Assembly: GCF_014655295.1 (NCBI RefSeq) | Contig: NZ_BNBI01000010.1 | Coordinates: forward strand, 248,001-312,000 | Direction: 5' to 3' | From: Streptomyces fumanus | GTDB lineage: Bacteria; Actinomycetota; Actinomycetes; Streptomycetales; Streptomycetaceae | Length of the DNA: 64,000 bases | Part shown: piece after piece, positions 23,880 to 31,579 of the stretch | How positions within the stretch are numbered: position 1 is the first letter of the stretch | Layout: every line of letters starts with the position of its first letter | Program-made: the position numbers and the translations under genes | The notes under the pieces: generated by a model | What the model was told of the DNA's origin: nothing | What the model saw: only the letters and a program-made list of their open reading frames with translations | The model's database searches: none

Positions 23880-25039
23880 GGATCGGCATCGTCTGCCCGT
23901 ACTCGTGGGACGTCCCCGGCGGGGTCCAGTTCCACATCCGTGACCTGGCCGAGTACTTCATCCGGCTCGGCCACGAGGTGTCCGTCCTCGCCCCGGCCGA
24001 CGACGACACCCCGCTGCCGCCCTACGTCGTCTCGGCCGGCCGCGCGGTGCCGGTGCCGTACAACGGCTCGGTGGCCCGGCTGAACTTCGGCTTCCTGAGC
24101 GCCGCCCGGGTACGGCGGTGGCTGCACGAGGGCGCCTTCGACGTCATCCACATCCACGAGCCGACCTCGCCCTCGCTGGGCCTGCTGGCCTGCTGGGCGG
24201 CGCAGGGCCCGATCGTGGCGACCTTCCACACGTCCAACCCGCGCTCCCGCGCGATGATCGCCGCGTACTCCATCCTGCAGGCCGCGCTGGAGAAGATCAG
24301 CGCCCGCATCGCGGTCAGCGAGTACGCCCGCCGCACCCTGGTCGAGCACCTCGGCGGCGACGCGGTGGTCATCCCCAACGGCGTCGACGTCGACTTCTTC
24401 GCCAAGGCCGCGCCCCGCCCCGAGTGGCAGGGCGGCACCATCGGCTTCATCGGGCGCATCGACGAGCCCCGCAAGGGCCTGCCGGTGCTGATGCGGGCCC
24501 TGCCCTCGATCCTCGCCGCCCGCCCGGACACCCGGCTGCTGGTGGCCGGGCGCGGCGACGAGGAGGAGGCGGTCGCCCCGCTCCCCGCCGACCTGCGCTC
24601 CCGGGTGGAGTTCCTCGGCATGGTCAGCGACGAGGACAAGGCCCGCTTCCTGCGCAGCGTCGACCTGTACGTGGCTCCCAACACCGGCGGCGAGAGCTTC
24701 GGCATCATCCTCGTCGAGGCGATGTCGGCGGGGGCGCCGGTGCTCGCCTCCGACCTGGACGCCTTCGCCCAGGTCCTGGACCGGGGGGCGGCGGGGGAGC
24801 TGTTCCCCAACGAGGACGCCGACGCCCTCGCCACCGCGGCCGTACGCCTGCTGGAGGACCCGGCCCGGCGCGCGGAACTGCGGGAGCGGGGCAGCGCCCA
24901 CGTCCGCCGCTTCGACTGGTCGACGGTCGGTGCGGACATCCTGTCGGTGTACGAGACGGTGACCGCGGGCGCGGCGGCGGTCGCCACGGACGAGCGGGCC
25001 ACGGGGCTGCGGGCACGGTTCGGGCTGGCGCGGGACTGA
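23876..25039 (+). CDS. pimA: Phosphatidylinositol mannosyltransferase PimA (GT4)
   Basis: A 387-residue GT-B glycosyltransferase that transfers mannose from GDP-mannose to phosphatidylinositol. Its opening RIGIVCPYSWDVPGGVQ is the PimA N-terminus with the GG loop. HIHEPTSPSLG, FHTSNPRSR, IGRIDEPRKGL and ESFGIILVEAMSAG are the donor- and acceptor-binding blocks of GT4 enzymes. The last ten codons (LRARFGLARD and stop) are the first unit of a 31-bp tandem array that continues downstream, so the C-terminus has probably been reshaped by repeat expansion. It is the last gene of pgsA-patA-pimA. Confidence 0.92.
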   Translation: MRIGIVCPYSWDVPGGVQFHIRDLAEYFIRLGHEVSVLAPADDDTPLPPYVVSAGRAVPVPYNGSVARLNFGFLSAARVRRWLHEGAFDVIHIHEPTSPSLGLLACWAAQGPIVATFHTSNPRSRAMIAAYSILQAALEKISARIAVSEYARRTLVEHLGGDAVVIPNGVDVDFFAKAAPRPEWQGGTIGFIGRIDEPRKGLPVLMRALPSILAARPDTRLLVAGRGDEEEAVAPLPADLRSRVEFLGMVSDEDKARFLRSVDLYVAPNTGGESFGIILVEAMSAGAPVLASDLDAFAQVLDRGAAGELFPNEDADALATAAVRLLEDPARRAELRERGSAHVRRFDWSTVGADILSVYETVTAGAAAVATDERATGLRARFGLARD

Positions 25040-25347
25040 GCGGGTGCGGTTCGGGCTGGCGCGGGACCGAGCGGGTGCGGTTCGGGCTGGCGCGGGGTTG
25101 AGCGGGTGCGGGGCGGGCTCGTGCGGGGCTGAGCGGGTGCGGTTCGGGCTGGCGCGGGGTTGAGCGGGTGCGGGGCGGGCTCGTGGAGGGCTGAGCGGGT
25201 GCGGGGCGGGCTCGTGCGGGGCTGAGCGGGTGCGGTTCGGGCTGGCGCGGGGTTGAGCGGGTGCGGTTCGGGCTCGTGCGGGGCTGAGCGGGCGGGGTGC
25301 GGGCCTGTGCGGGGCTGAGCCGGTACGGCCCGCGCGGGCCGCACCGG
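25007..25347. repeat. 31-bp tandem array, 11 units, starting inside the pimA 3' end
   Basis: Units begin at 25007, 25038, 25069, 25100, 25131, 25162, 25193, 25224, 25255, 25286 and 25317, an exact 31-bp period. Most start GAGCGGGTGCGG. Two main variants are interspersed: TTCGGGCTGGCGCGGGG and GGCGGGCTCGTGCGGGG. Unit 25255 is a hybrid of both, and the last unit is strongly diverged. The first unit encodes the C-terminus of PimA. The array fills almost the whole gap to the next gene. Confidence 0.95.
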
Positions 25348-25396
25348 TGCGCACCGCGGGGCACGGCGCCGGGGCCGCCCGGTAAGTTGGCGCAGC

Positions 25397-25939
25397 GTGA
25401 CCGCAACCCTGATCTGGATCCTCGTCGCCCTCGTCGCCGTCGGCCTCTACCTGAGCTGGACGGCGGGCCGCCTGGACCGGCTGCACGCCCGGATCGACGC
25501 CGCCCGCGCCGCGCTGGACGCCCAGTTGCTGCGACGGGCCTCCGTCGCCCAGGAGCTGGCCACCTCCGGCGTCCTGGACCCGGCCGCCTCGATCGTCCTG
25601 TACGAGGCCGCGCACGCCGCCCGGCAGGCCGAGGAGGAGCAGCGGGAGGTCGCTGAGAGTGAGCTGAGCCAGGCGCTGCGGGCCGTGTTCGGGGACCGGC
25701 ACCAGGTGGAGGTGATCCGCGAGGCGCCCGGCGGCGAGGAGGCGGCCGGCGAGCTGACCGAGGCGGTCCGCCGGGTGCCGATGGCCCGCCGCTTCCACAA
25801 CGACGCCGTCGGCGCCGCCCGCCGGCTGCGCGAGCACCGCAAGGTCCGCTGGTTCCGGCTGGCCGGCCACGCCCCGTTCCCGCTGGCCTTCGAGATGGAC
25901 GACGAGCCCCCGGCGGCCCTGGTCGACCGGGGCAACTAG
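25397..25939 (+). CDS. LemA-like single-span membrane protein
   Basis: A 180-residue protein with an N-terminal membrane helix (LIWILVALVAVGLYLSW) and a mostly helical, charged remainder. The helix followed by RLDRLHARIDAARAALDAQLLRR, and RRFHNDAV-x-AARRLR later, resemble the LemA fold, whose members show A-R-x-Y-N-D-AV. Similarity is moderate and the function of LemA proteins is unknown. The GTG at 25397 has no Shine-Dalgarno; TAAGTT at 25383-25388 is 8 nt upstream, suggesting a leaderless transcript. The tandem array ends just before this promoter. Confidence 0.65.
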   Translation: MTATLIWILVALVAVGLYLSWTAGRLDRLHARIDAARAALDAQLLRRASVAQELATSGVLDPAASIVLYEAAHAARQAEEEQREVAESELSQALRAVFGDRHQVEVIREAPGGEEAAGELTEAVRRVPMARRFHNDAVGAARRLREHRKVRWFRLAGHAPFPLAFEMDDEPPAALVDRGN

Positions 25940-26051
25940 CCGACCCCGTTCGAAAACGAGCCACCGGCTCCTCATTGGCCCTTGCTGTGGCCTGGTCCCG
26001 TCACGTTTCCTCAAGGCCGAAGAATCCTCTTTCCCCACCAGTGAGGTACCC

Positions 26052-26963
26052 GTGGCGAGCACGCTTCCCGACAACCAGGCCCCCGAGACCGGCACCGCGC
26101 GCGTGAAGCGCGGCATGGCCGAGCAGCTCAAGGGCGGCGTGATCATGGACGTCGTCACCCCGGAGCAGGCGAAGATCGCCGAGGACGCCGGCGCCGTTGC
26201 CGTGATGGCCCTGGAGCGCGTCCCGGCCGACATCCGCAAGGACGGCGGGGTGGCCCGGATGTCCGACCCGGACATGATCGAGGGCATCATCGAGGCCGTC
26301 TCGATCCCGGTCATGGCCAAGTCCCGCATCGGCCATTTCGTCGAGGCCCAGGTGCTGCAGTCGCTCGGCGTGGACTACATCGACGAGTCCGAGGTGCTCA
26401 CCCCGGCCGACGAGGTCAACCACTCCGACAAGTGGGCGTTCACCACCCCCTTCGTCTGCGGCGCCACCAACCTGGGCGAGGCCCTGCGCCGCATCGCCGA
26501 GGGCGCCGCGATGATCCGCTCCAAGGGCGAGGCCGGCACCGGCAACGTCGTCGAGGCCGTCCGCCACCTGCGCCAGATCAAGAACGAGATCGCCCGGCTG
26601 CGCGGCTACGACAACCACGAGCTGTACGCCGCCGCCAAGGAACTGCGCGCCCCCTACGAGCTGGTCAAGGAGGTCGCCGAGCTGGGCAAGCTCCCGGTGG
26701 TGCTGTTCTCCGCGGGCGGCGTGGCCACCCCCGCCGACGCGGCCCTGATGCGCCAGCTCGGCGCCGAGGGCGTCTTCGTCGGCTCCGGCATCTTCAAGTC
26801 CGGCGACCCCGCCAAGCGCGCCGCCGCCATCGTCAAGGCGACCACCTTCTACGACGACCCGAAGATCATCGCGGACGCGTCCCGCAACCTCGGCGAGGCC
26901 ATGGTCGGCATCAACTGCGACACCCTCCCCGAGACCGAGCGCTACGCCAACCGCGGCTGGTGA
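26052..26963 (+). CDS. pdxS: Pyridoxal 5'-phosphate synthase subunit PdxS
   Basis: A 303-residue synthase subunit that builds PLP from ribose 5-phosphate, glyceraldehyde 3-phosphate and ammonia. Hallmarks are GGVIMDVVTPEQAK, VMAKSRIGHFVEAQ, DYIDESEVLTPAD, TTPFVCGATNLGEALRR and the phosphate loop LFSAGGVATPADAAL. The GTG at 26052 gives the standard N-terminal extension before RVKRGMAEQLKGG. The glutaminase partner pdxT follows after 7 nt, forming the two-gene DXP-independent B6 operon. Confidence 0.97.
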   Translation: MASTLPDNQAPETGTARVKRGMAEQLKGGVIMDVVTPEQAKIAEDAGAVAVMALERVPADIRKDGGVARMSDPDMIEGIIEAVSIPVMAKSRIGHFVEAQVLQSLGVDYIDESEVLTPADEVNHSDKWAFTTPFVCGATNLGEALRRIAEGAAMIRSKGEAGTGNVVEAVRHLRQIKNEIARLRGYDNHELYAAAKELRAPYELVKEVAELGKLPVVLFSAGGVATPADAALMRQLGAEGVFVGSGIFKSGDPAKRAAAIVKATTFYDDPKIIADASRNLGEAMVGINCDTLPETERYANRGW

Positions 26964-26970
26964 CCACCCC

Positions 26971-27579
26971 ATGAGCGACACCCCAGTGATCGGCGTCCTG
27001 GCCCTCCAGGGCGACGTACGGGAGCACCTCGTCGCCCTGGCCGCGGCCGACGCCGTGGCCAGGCCGGTCCGGCGCCCCGACGAACTCGCCGGGCTGGACG
27101 GCCTGGTCGTCCCCGGCGGCGAGTCCACCACCATCTCCAAGCTGGCCGTCCTCTTCGGGGTGATGGACCCCCTCCGCGCGCGCGTGCGGGACGGCATGCC
27201 CGTCTACGGCACCTGCGCCGGCATGATCCTGCTCGCCGACAAGATCCTCGACCCGCGCTCCGGCCAGGAGACCATCGGCGGCATCGACATGATCGTGCGC
27301 CGCAACGCCTTCGGCCGGCAGAACGAGTCCTTCGAGGCGGCCCTCGACGTCAAGGGCGTCGCGGGCGATCCTGTGGAGGGCGTCTTCATCCGCGCCCCCT
27401 GGGTGGAGTCCGTGGGCGCGGACGCCGAGGTGCTGGCCGAGCACGACGGGCACATCGTCGCCGTCCGCCAGGGCAACGCGCTGGCCACGTCCTTCCACCC
27501 GGAGCTGACCGGCGACCACCGCGTGCACGCCCTGTTCGTCGACATGGTGCGCGCCGACCGGACGGCGGAGTCCTTGTAG
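26971..27579 (+). CDS. pdxT: Pyridoxal 5'-phosphate synthase glutaminase subunit PdxT
   Basis: A 202-residue class I glutaminase that supplies ammonia to PdxS. The start VIGVLALQGDVREH and the oxyanion region PGGESTTISKL are typical. The nucleophile cysteine is in GTCAGMILLA near residue 80, and the His/Glu pair in SFHPELTGD near residue 172. The ATG at 26971 lies 7 nt after pdxS. The final TAG coincides with a TAGGAT that could act as a -10 box for yebC. Confidence 0.96.
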   Translation: MSDTPVIGVLALQGDVREHLVALAAADAVARPVRRPDELAGLDGLVVPGGESTTISKLAVLFGVMDPLRARVRDGMPVYGTCAGMILLADKILDPRSGQETIGGIDMIVRRNAFGRQNESFEAALDVKGVAGDPVEGVFIRAPWVESVGADAEVLAEHDGHIVAVRQGNALATSFHPELTGDHRVHALFVDMVRADRTAESL

Positions 27580-27628
27580 GATCTCTGGGGTTCGTTCAGT
27601 AGATGGGTTACGCGAAGGAGACAGGCAG

Positions 27629-28381
27629 ATGTCCGGCCACTCTAAATGGGCCACGACGAAGCACAAGAAGGCCGTCATCGATGCCAAGCGCGGCAAGCTC
27701 TTCGCGAAGCTGATCAAGAACATCGAGGTGGCGGCCCGGATGGGCGGCGCCGATGTCGACGGCAACCCGACGCTGTACGACGCCATCCAGAAGGCCAAGA
27801 AGCAGTCGGTCCCGAACAAGAACATCGACTCCGCGGTCAAGCGCGGCGCCGGTCTCGAAGCCGGCGGCGCCGACTACGAGACGATCATGTACGAGGGCTA
27901 CGGGCCGAACGGCGTCGCGGTGCTCATCGAGTGCCTCACCGACAACCGCAACCGCGCCGCCTCCGACGTGCGCGTCGCCATGACCCGCAACGGCGGTTCC
28001 ATGGCCGACCCCGGTTCGGTGTCGTACCTGTTCAACCGCAAGGGCGTGGTGATCGTCCCCAAGGGCGAGCTGACCGAGGACGACGTCCTGGCCGCCGTGC
28101 TGGACGCGGGCGCCGAGGAGGTCAACGACCTCGGCGAGACCTTCGAGGTGATCAGCGAGGCCACCGACCTGGTCGCGGTCCGCACCGCCCTGCAGGACGC
28201 CGGCATCGACTACGAGTCGGCGGACGCCAACTTCGTCCCGACCATGCAGGTCGAGCTGGACGAGGAGGGCGCCCGGAAGATCTTCAAGCTGATCGACGCG
28301 CTGGAGGACAGCGACGACGTGCAGAACGTCTTCGCCAACTTCGACGTCAGCGACGAGGTCATGGAGAAGGTCGACGCCTAG
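27629..28381 (+). CDS. YebC/PmpR-family protein (probable transcription or translation regulator)
   Basis: A 250-residue YebC-family protein. It begins SGHSKWATTKHKKAVIDAKRGK and shows NPTLYDAIQKAKKQSVPN, GYGPNGVAVLIECLTDNRNR and an acidic C-terminal domain. Family members are DNA-binding regulators in some species; recent work in others links YebC proteins to translation of difficult sequences. It sits directly upstream of ruvCAB, as in many actinobacteria, but a strong hairpin separates them. GGAG is present before the ATG. Confidence 0.93.
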   Translation: MSGHSKWATTKHKKAVIDAKRGKLFAKLIKNIEVAARMGGADVDGNPTLYDAIQKAKKQSVPNKNIDSAVKRGAGLEAGGADYETIMYEGYGPNGVAVLIECLTDNRNRAASDVRVAMTRNGGSMADPGSVSYLFNRKGVVIVPKGELTEDDVLAAVLDAGAEEVNDLGETFEVISEATDLVAVRTALQDAGIDYESADANFVPTMQVELDEEGARKIFKLIDALEDSDDVQNVFANFDVSDEVMEKVDA

Positions 28382-28395
28382 CGCGTACGGACTCC

Positions 28396-28426
28396 ACGGG
28401 CCGACGGGACACACCCGTCGGCCCGT
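28396..28426 (+). terminator. Terminator hairpin between yebC and ruvC
   Basis: A perfect 13-bp stem (ACGGGCCGACGGG and complement) with a 5-nt ACACA loop, followed by CGCTTT. It probably ends the yebC transcript. Confidence 0.75.
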
Positions 28427-28484
28427 CGCTTTGTCAGTGCCACCCGATAGCCTGCACAAACAGGTGATCGATGGGAGGGGCCGC

Positions 28485-29042
28485 GTGCGCGTACTGGGGG
28501 TCGACCCGGGGCTGACCCGCTGCGGGGTCGGCGTGGTCGAGGGCGTGGCGGGCCGGCCGCTGACCATGCTCGGCGTCGGCGTCGTGCGCACCCCCGCCGA
28601 CGCCGACCTCGGCCGGCGCCTGGTCGCCGTCGAGGAGGGCATCGAGCGCTGGCTGGACGAGCACCGCCCGGAGTACGTCGCCGTGGAGCGCGTCTTCAGC
28701 CAGCACAACGTGCGCACCGTGATGGGCACCGCCCAGGCCAGCGCCGTCGCCATCCTGTGCGCCTCCCGGCGCGGCCTGCCCGTCGCCCTGCACACCCCCA
28801 GCGAGGTCAAGGCCGCCGTCACCGGCTCCGGACGCGCCGACAAGGCCCAGGTCGGCGCCATGGTCACCCGGCTGCTGCGGCTGGCCGCGCCCCCGAAGCC
28901 CGCGGACGCCGCCGACGCCCTCGCCCTCGCCATCTGCCACATCTGGCGCGCCCCCGCGCAGAACCGCCTCCAGCAGGCCGCCGCCCTGCACGCCCGCTCC
29001 GTACCGCCCGTACGCGAAGTACCGAAAGGCCGCCCCGCATGA
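28485..29042 (+). CDS. ruvC: Holliday junction resolvase RuvC
   Basis: A 185-residue endonuclease that resolves four-way junctions after RuvAB branch migration. Acidic catalytic residues can be placed: D in VLGVDPGLTRCG, E in EYVAVERVFSQHN, and the C-terminal DAADALALAICH pair. The GTG at 28485 has GGGAGGGG just upstream and starts at the family N-terminus; in-frame codons further upstream lack such a site. It overlaps ruvA by ATGA. Confidence 0.96.
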   Translation: MRVLGVDPGLTRCGVGVVEGVAGRPLTMLGVGVVRTPADADLGRRLVAVEEGIERWLDEHRPEYVAVERVFSQHNVRTVMGTAQASAVAILCASRRGLPVALHTPSEVKAAVTGSGRADKAQVGAMVTRLLRLAAPPKPADAADALALAICHIWRAPAQNRLQQAAALHARSVPPVREVPKGRPA

Positions 29043-29644
29043 TCGCCTTCGTCAGCGGCACCGTCGCCGCCCTCGCCCCCGACGCCGCGGTGATCGAGGT
29101 CGGCGGCGTCGGCATGGCCGTCCAGTGCACGCCGAACACCCTCTCCGGGCTGCGCGTCGGCAAGCCCGCCAGGCTCGCCACCTCCCTGGTGGTCCGCGAG
29201 GACTCCCTCACCCTGTACGGCTTCGCCGACGACGACGAGCGCCAGGTCTTCCAGTTGCTCCAGACCGCCAGCGGCGTCGGCCCCCGCCTCGCCCAGGCCA
29301 TGCTGGCCGTGCACAGCCCCGACGCCCTGCGCAGAGCCGTCTCCACCGGCGACGAGAAGGCCCTGACCGCCGTCCCCGGCATCGGCAAGAAGGGCGCCCA
29401 GAAGCTCCTGCTCGAACTGAAGGACCGGCTCGGCGAGCCGGTCGGCGCCCCCGCCGTCGGCGCCTCGGTCAGCACCGGATGGCGCGACCAGTTGCACGCC
29501 GCCCTGATCGGCCTCGGGTACGCCACCCGGGAGGCCGACGAGGCCGTGACCGCCGTCGCCCCGCAGGCGGAGGCCGCCGGCGGCCCGCCCCCGGTGGGCC
29601 AGTTGCTCAAGGCGGCCCTCCAGACGCTGAACCGCACCCGATAG
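29039..29644 (+). CDS. ruvA: Holliday junction branch migration protein RuvA
   Basis: A 201-residue protein that forms the tetramer clamping Holliday junctions and loads RuvB. Domain I opens IAFVSGTVAALAPDAAVIEVGGVG. The helix-hairpin-helix domain includes QLLQTASGVGPRLAQAML and LTAVPGIGKKGAQKLLLELKD. The C-terminal RuvB-binding domain ends QLLKAALQTLNR. ATG 29039 overlaps the ruvC stop by 4 nt; ruvB follows after 52 nt. Confidence 0.96.
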   Translation: MIAFVSGTVAALAPDAAVIEVGGVGMAVQCTPNTLSGLRVGKPARLATSLVVREDSLTLYGFADDDERQVFQLLQTASGVGPRLAQAMLAVHSPDALRRAVSTGDEKALTAVPGIGKKGAQKLLLELKDRLGEPVGAPAVGASVSTGWRDQLHAALIGLGYATREADEAVTAVAPQAEAAGGPPPVGQLLKAALQTLNRTR

Positions 29645-29696
29645 GCAGCGGTCACCGCGCCCGCCCGTCCGTAGCGAGAACCGAGGCAGACCACTC

Positions 29697-30776
29697 ATGA
29701 ACTGGGACGACACGACCGACCCCGACACCGACGCCGCCGGCGAGCGGCTGGTCGGCCCGGTCGCCGACCGCGAGGACCAGGCCGTCGAGGCCGCCCTGCG
29801 CCCCAAGGACCTCGGCGAGTTCATCGGGCAGGAGAAGGTCCGCGAGCAGTTGGACCTCGTCCTGCGCGCCGCCCGCGCCCGCGGCGCCACCGCCGACCAC
29901 GTGCTGCTCTCCGGCGCCCCCGGCCTCGGCAAGACCACCCTGTCGATGATCATCGCGGCCGAGATGGGCGCCCCCATCCGCATCACCTCCGGCCCCGCCA
30001 TCCAGCACGCCGGCGACCTCGCCGCGATCCTCTCCTCCCTCCAGGAGGGCGAGGTCCTCTTCCTCGACGAGATCCACCGCATGTCCCGCCCCGCCGAGGA
30101 GATGCTCTACATGGCGATGGAGGACTTCCGCGTCGACGTCATCGTCGGCAAGGGCCCCGGCGCCACCGCCATCCCCCTGGAGCTGCCCCCGTTCACCCTG
30201 GTCGGCGCCACCACCCGGGCCGGCCTGCTGCCGCCCCCGCTGCGCGACCGGTTCGGCTTCACCGCCCACATGGAGTTCTACGAGCCCACCGAGCTGGAGC
30301 GGGTCGTGCACCGCTCGGCCGGCCTGCTCGACGTCGAGATCGACACCGCCGGCGCCGCCGAGATCGCCGGCCGCTCCCGCGGCACCCCCCGCATCGCCAA
30401 CCGGCTGCTGCGCCGGGTCCGCGACTACGCCCAGGTCAAGGCCGACGGCGTGATCACCCGGGAGATCGCCGCGGCGGCCCTCGCCGTCTACGAGGTCGAC
30501 GCCCGCGGCCTGGACCGCCTGGACCGGGCCGTGCTGGACGCCCTGCTGAAGCTGTTCGGCGGCGGCCCGGTCGGCCTGTCCACCCTCGCCGTCGCGGTGG
30601 GGGAGGAGCGGGAGACCGTCGAGGAGGTGGCCGAACCCTTCCTGGTCCGCGAGGGACTGCTGGCCCGCACCCCGCGCGGCCGGGTCGCCACCCCCGCCGC
30701 CTGGGCCCACCTCGGCCTCACCCCGCCCCGCGCGCACACCCCGGGAAACGGACAAGGGGACCTGTTCGGGGCGTGA
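29697..30776 (+). CDS. ruvB: Holliday junction branch migration helicase RuvB
   Basis: A 359-residue AAA+ motor. It has Walker A GAPGLGKTTLS near residue 76, Walker B LFLDEIHRM and sensor 1 GATTRAGLL. The C-terminal winged-helix domain contains GLDRLDRAVLDALLKLFGGGPVGL, and the protein ends GQGDLFGA. It completes the ruvCAB operon. A separate promoter for yajC lies downstream. Confidence 0.97.
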   Translation: MNWDDTTDPDTDAAGERLVGPVADREDQAVEAALRPKDLGEFIGQEKVREQLDLVLRAARARGATADHVLLSGAPGLGKTTLSMIIAAEMGAPIRITSGPAIQHAGDLAAILSSLQEGEVLFLDEIHRMSRPAEEMLYMAMEDFRVDVIVGKGPGATAIPLELPPFTLVGATTRAGLLPPPLRDRFGFTAHMEFYEPTELERVVHRSAGLLDVEIDTAGAAEIAGRSRGTPRIANRLLRRVRDYAQVKADGVITREIAAAALAVYEVDARGLDRLDRAVLDALLKLFGGGPVGLSTLAVAVGEERETVEEVAEPFLVREGLLARTPRGRVATPAAWAHLGLTPPRAHTPGNGQGDLFGA

Positions 30777-30834
30777 CGGCACACCGTCGGCGAGCGCATT
30801 GGCCGGAGGAGGAACCCCGGTGCCATGCTGAGCG

Positions 30835-30864
30835 TTGTTCCATGCGCGCGGACTCGCTTAGACT
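30835..30864 (+). promoter_or_regulatory. Probable promoter of yajC-secD-secF
   Basis: TTGTTC (30835-30840), an 18-nt spacer, and TAGACT (30859-30864), leaving a leader of about 80 nt to the yajC start. Confidence 0.5.
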
Positions 30865-30952
30865 CCGCCGATGCCGCCCTTGTCAGCGGCGCACGACAAC
30901 CCCCAACCATCAGGCCGCTCACATCGCGGTCGTGTGAAGGAAGTACCGACCC

Positions 30953-31447
30953 GTGAGTCTCGTGACCCTCCTCCCGTTCATCGTGCTCATCGGGGCCATG
31001 TTCCTGATGACCCGGTCGGCGAAGAAGAAGCAGCAGCAGGCCGCCGACATGCGGAACCAGATGCAGCCCGGTTCCGGCGTCCGCACCATCGGGGGCATGT
31101 ACGCGACGGTCAAGGAGGTCAACGAGGACACGGTCCTCCTCGACGCCGGCCCGGGCGTCGAACTGCTCTTCGCCAAGAACTCGATCGGCGCCGTCCTCAC
31201 CGACGACGAGTACAACCGCATCGTCCACGGCGTCGAGCACGACCTGAAGACCGACGGGGACCTCGTCCCGGACGACGCCTCCTCCCTCACCGGGACCGAC
31301 GCCCCCGACGCCGCCGCCTCCGACGACACGCCCGTCGACCTGGGCAAGAAGGACCCGGCCGGGGAGTCCGCCGCCGACGCCGCGCCCGCCGAGCCCGCCG
31401 CCGAGGAGCCGGTGAAGAAGTCCGACGGCGACACCGAGGCGAAGTAG
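30953..31447 (+). CDS. yajC: Preprotein translocase subunit YajC
   Basis: A 164-residue protein with one N-terminal membrane helix (LVTLLPFIVLIGAMFLM), then the YajC core (KKKQQQAADMRNQM, GSGVRTIGGMYATV). The acidic Ala/Asp/Glu-rich C-terminal tail of about 65 residues is longer than in the ~110-residue enterobacterial protein. YajC associates with SecDF at the Sec translocon. The start is a GTG behind GAAGGAAG-like sequence. It heads the yajC-secD-secF cluster. Confidence 0.93.
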   Translation: MSLVTLLPFIVLIGAMFLMTRSAKKKQQQAADMRNQMQPGSGVRTIGGMYATVKEVNEDTVLLDAGPGVELLFAKNSIGAVLTDDEYNRIVHGVEHDLKTDGDLVPDDASSLTGTDAPDAAASDDTPVDLGKKDPAGESAADAAPAEPAAEEPVKKSDGDTEAK

Positions 31448-31579
31448 CCGTGCCCCGGGGCACGCGGGCCGCACCCGCGTGCCGTCGGACATGCGCGGCT
31501 CCCACGGGATTCCGACACCATGTCATGGCCGCCGGTACGCCAAGACGGCGTGCGGCGGCCCGAGAGGGAGTACGAGAAG

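Noticed and set aside
25007..25347. Could the 31-bp array be a CRISPR?
   Set aside because: Units are contiguous with no variable spacers, and no cas gene is nearby; it is a plain tandem array.
24022..25964. Long minus-strand frames with repeated SPNRTRSAPHEPAPHPL-like peptides across 25007-25347
   Set aside because: They arise because the 31-bp array and the pimA shadow lack stops in this GC-rich sequence. They run antisense to pimA and have no family character.
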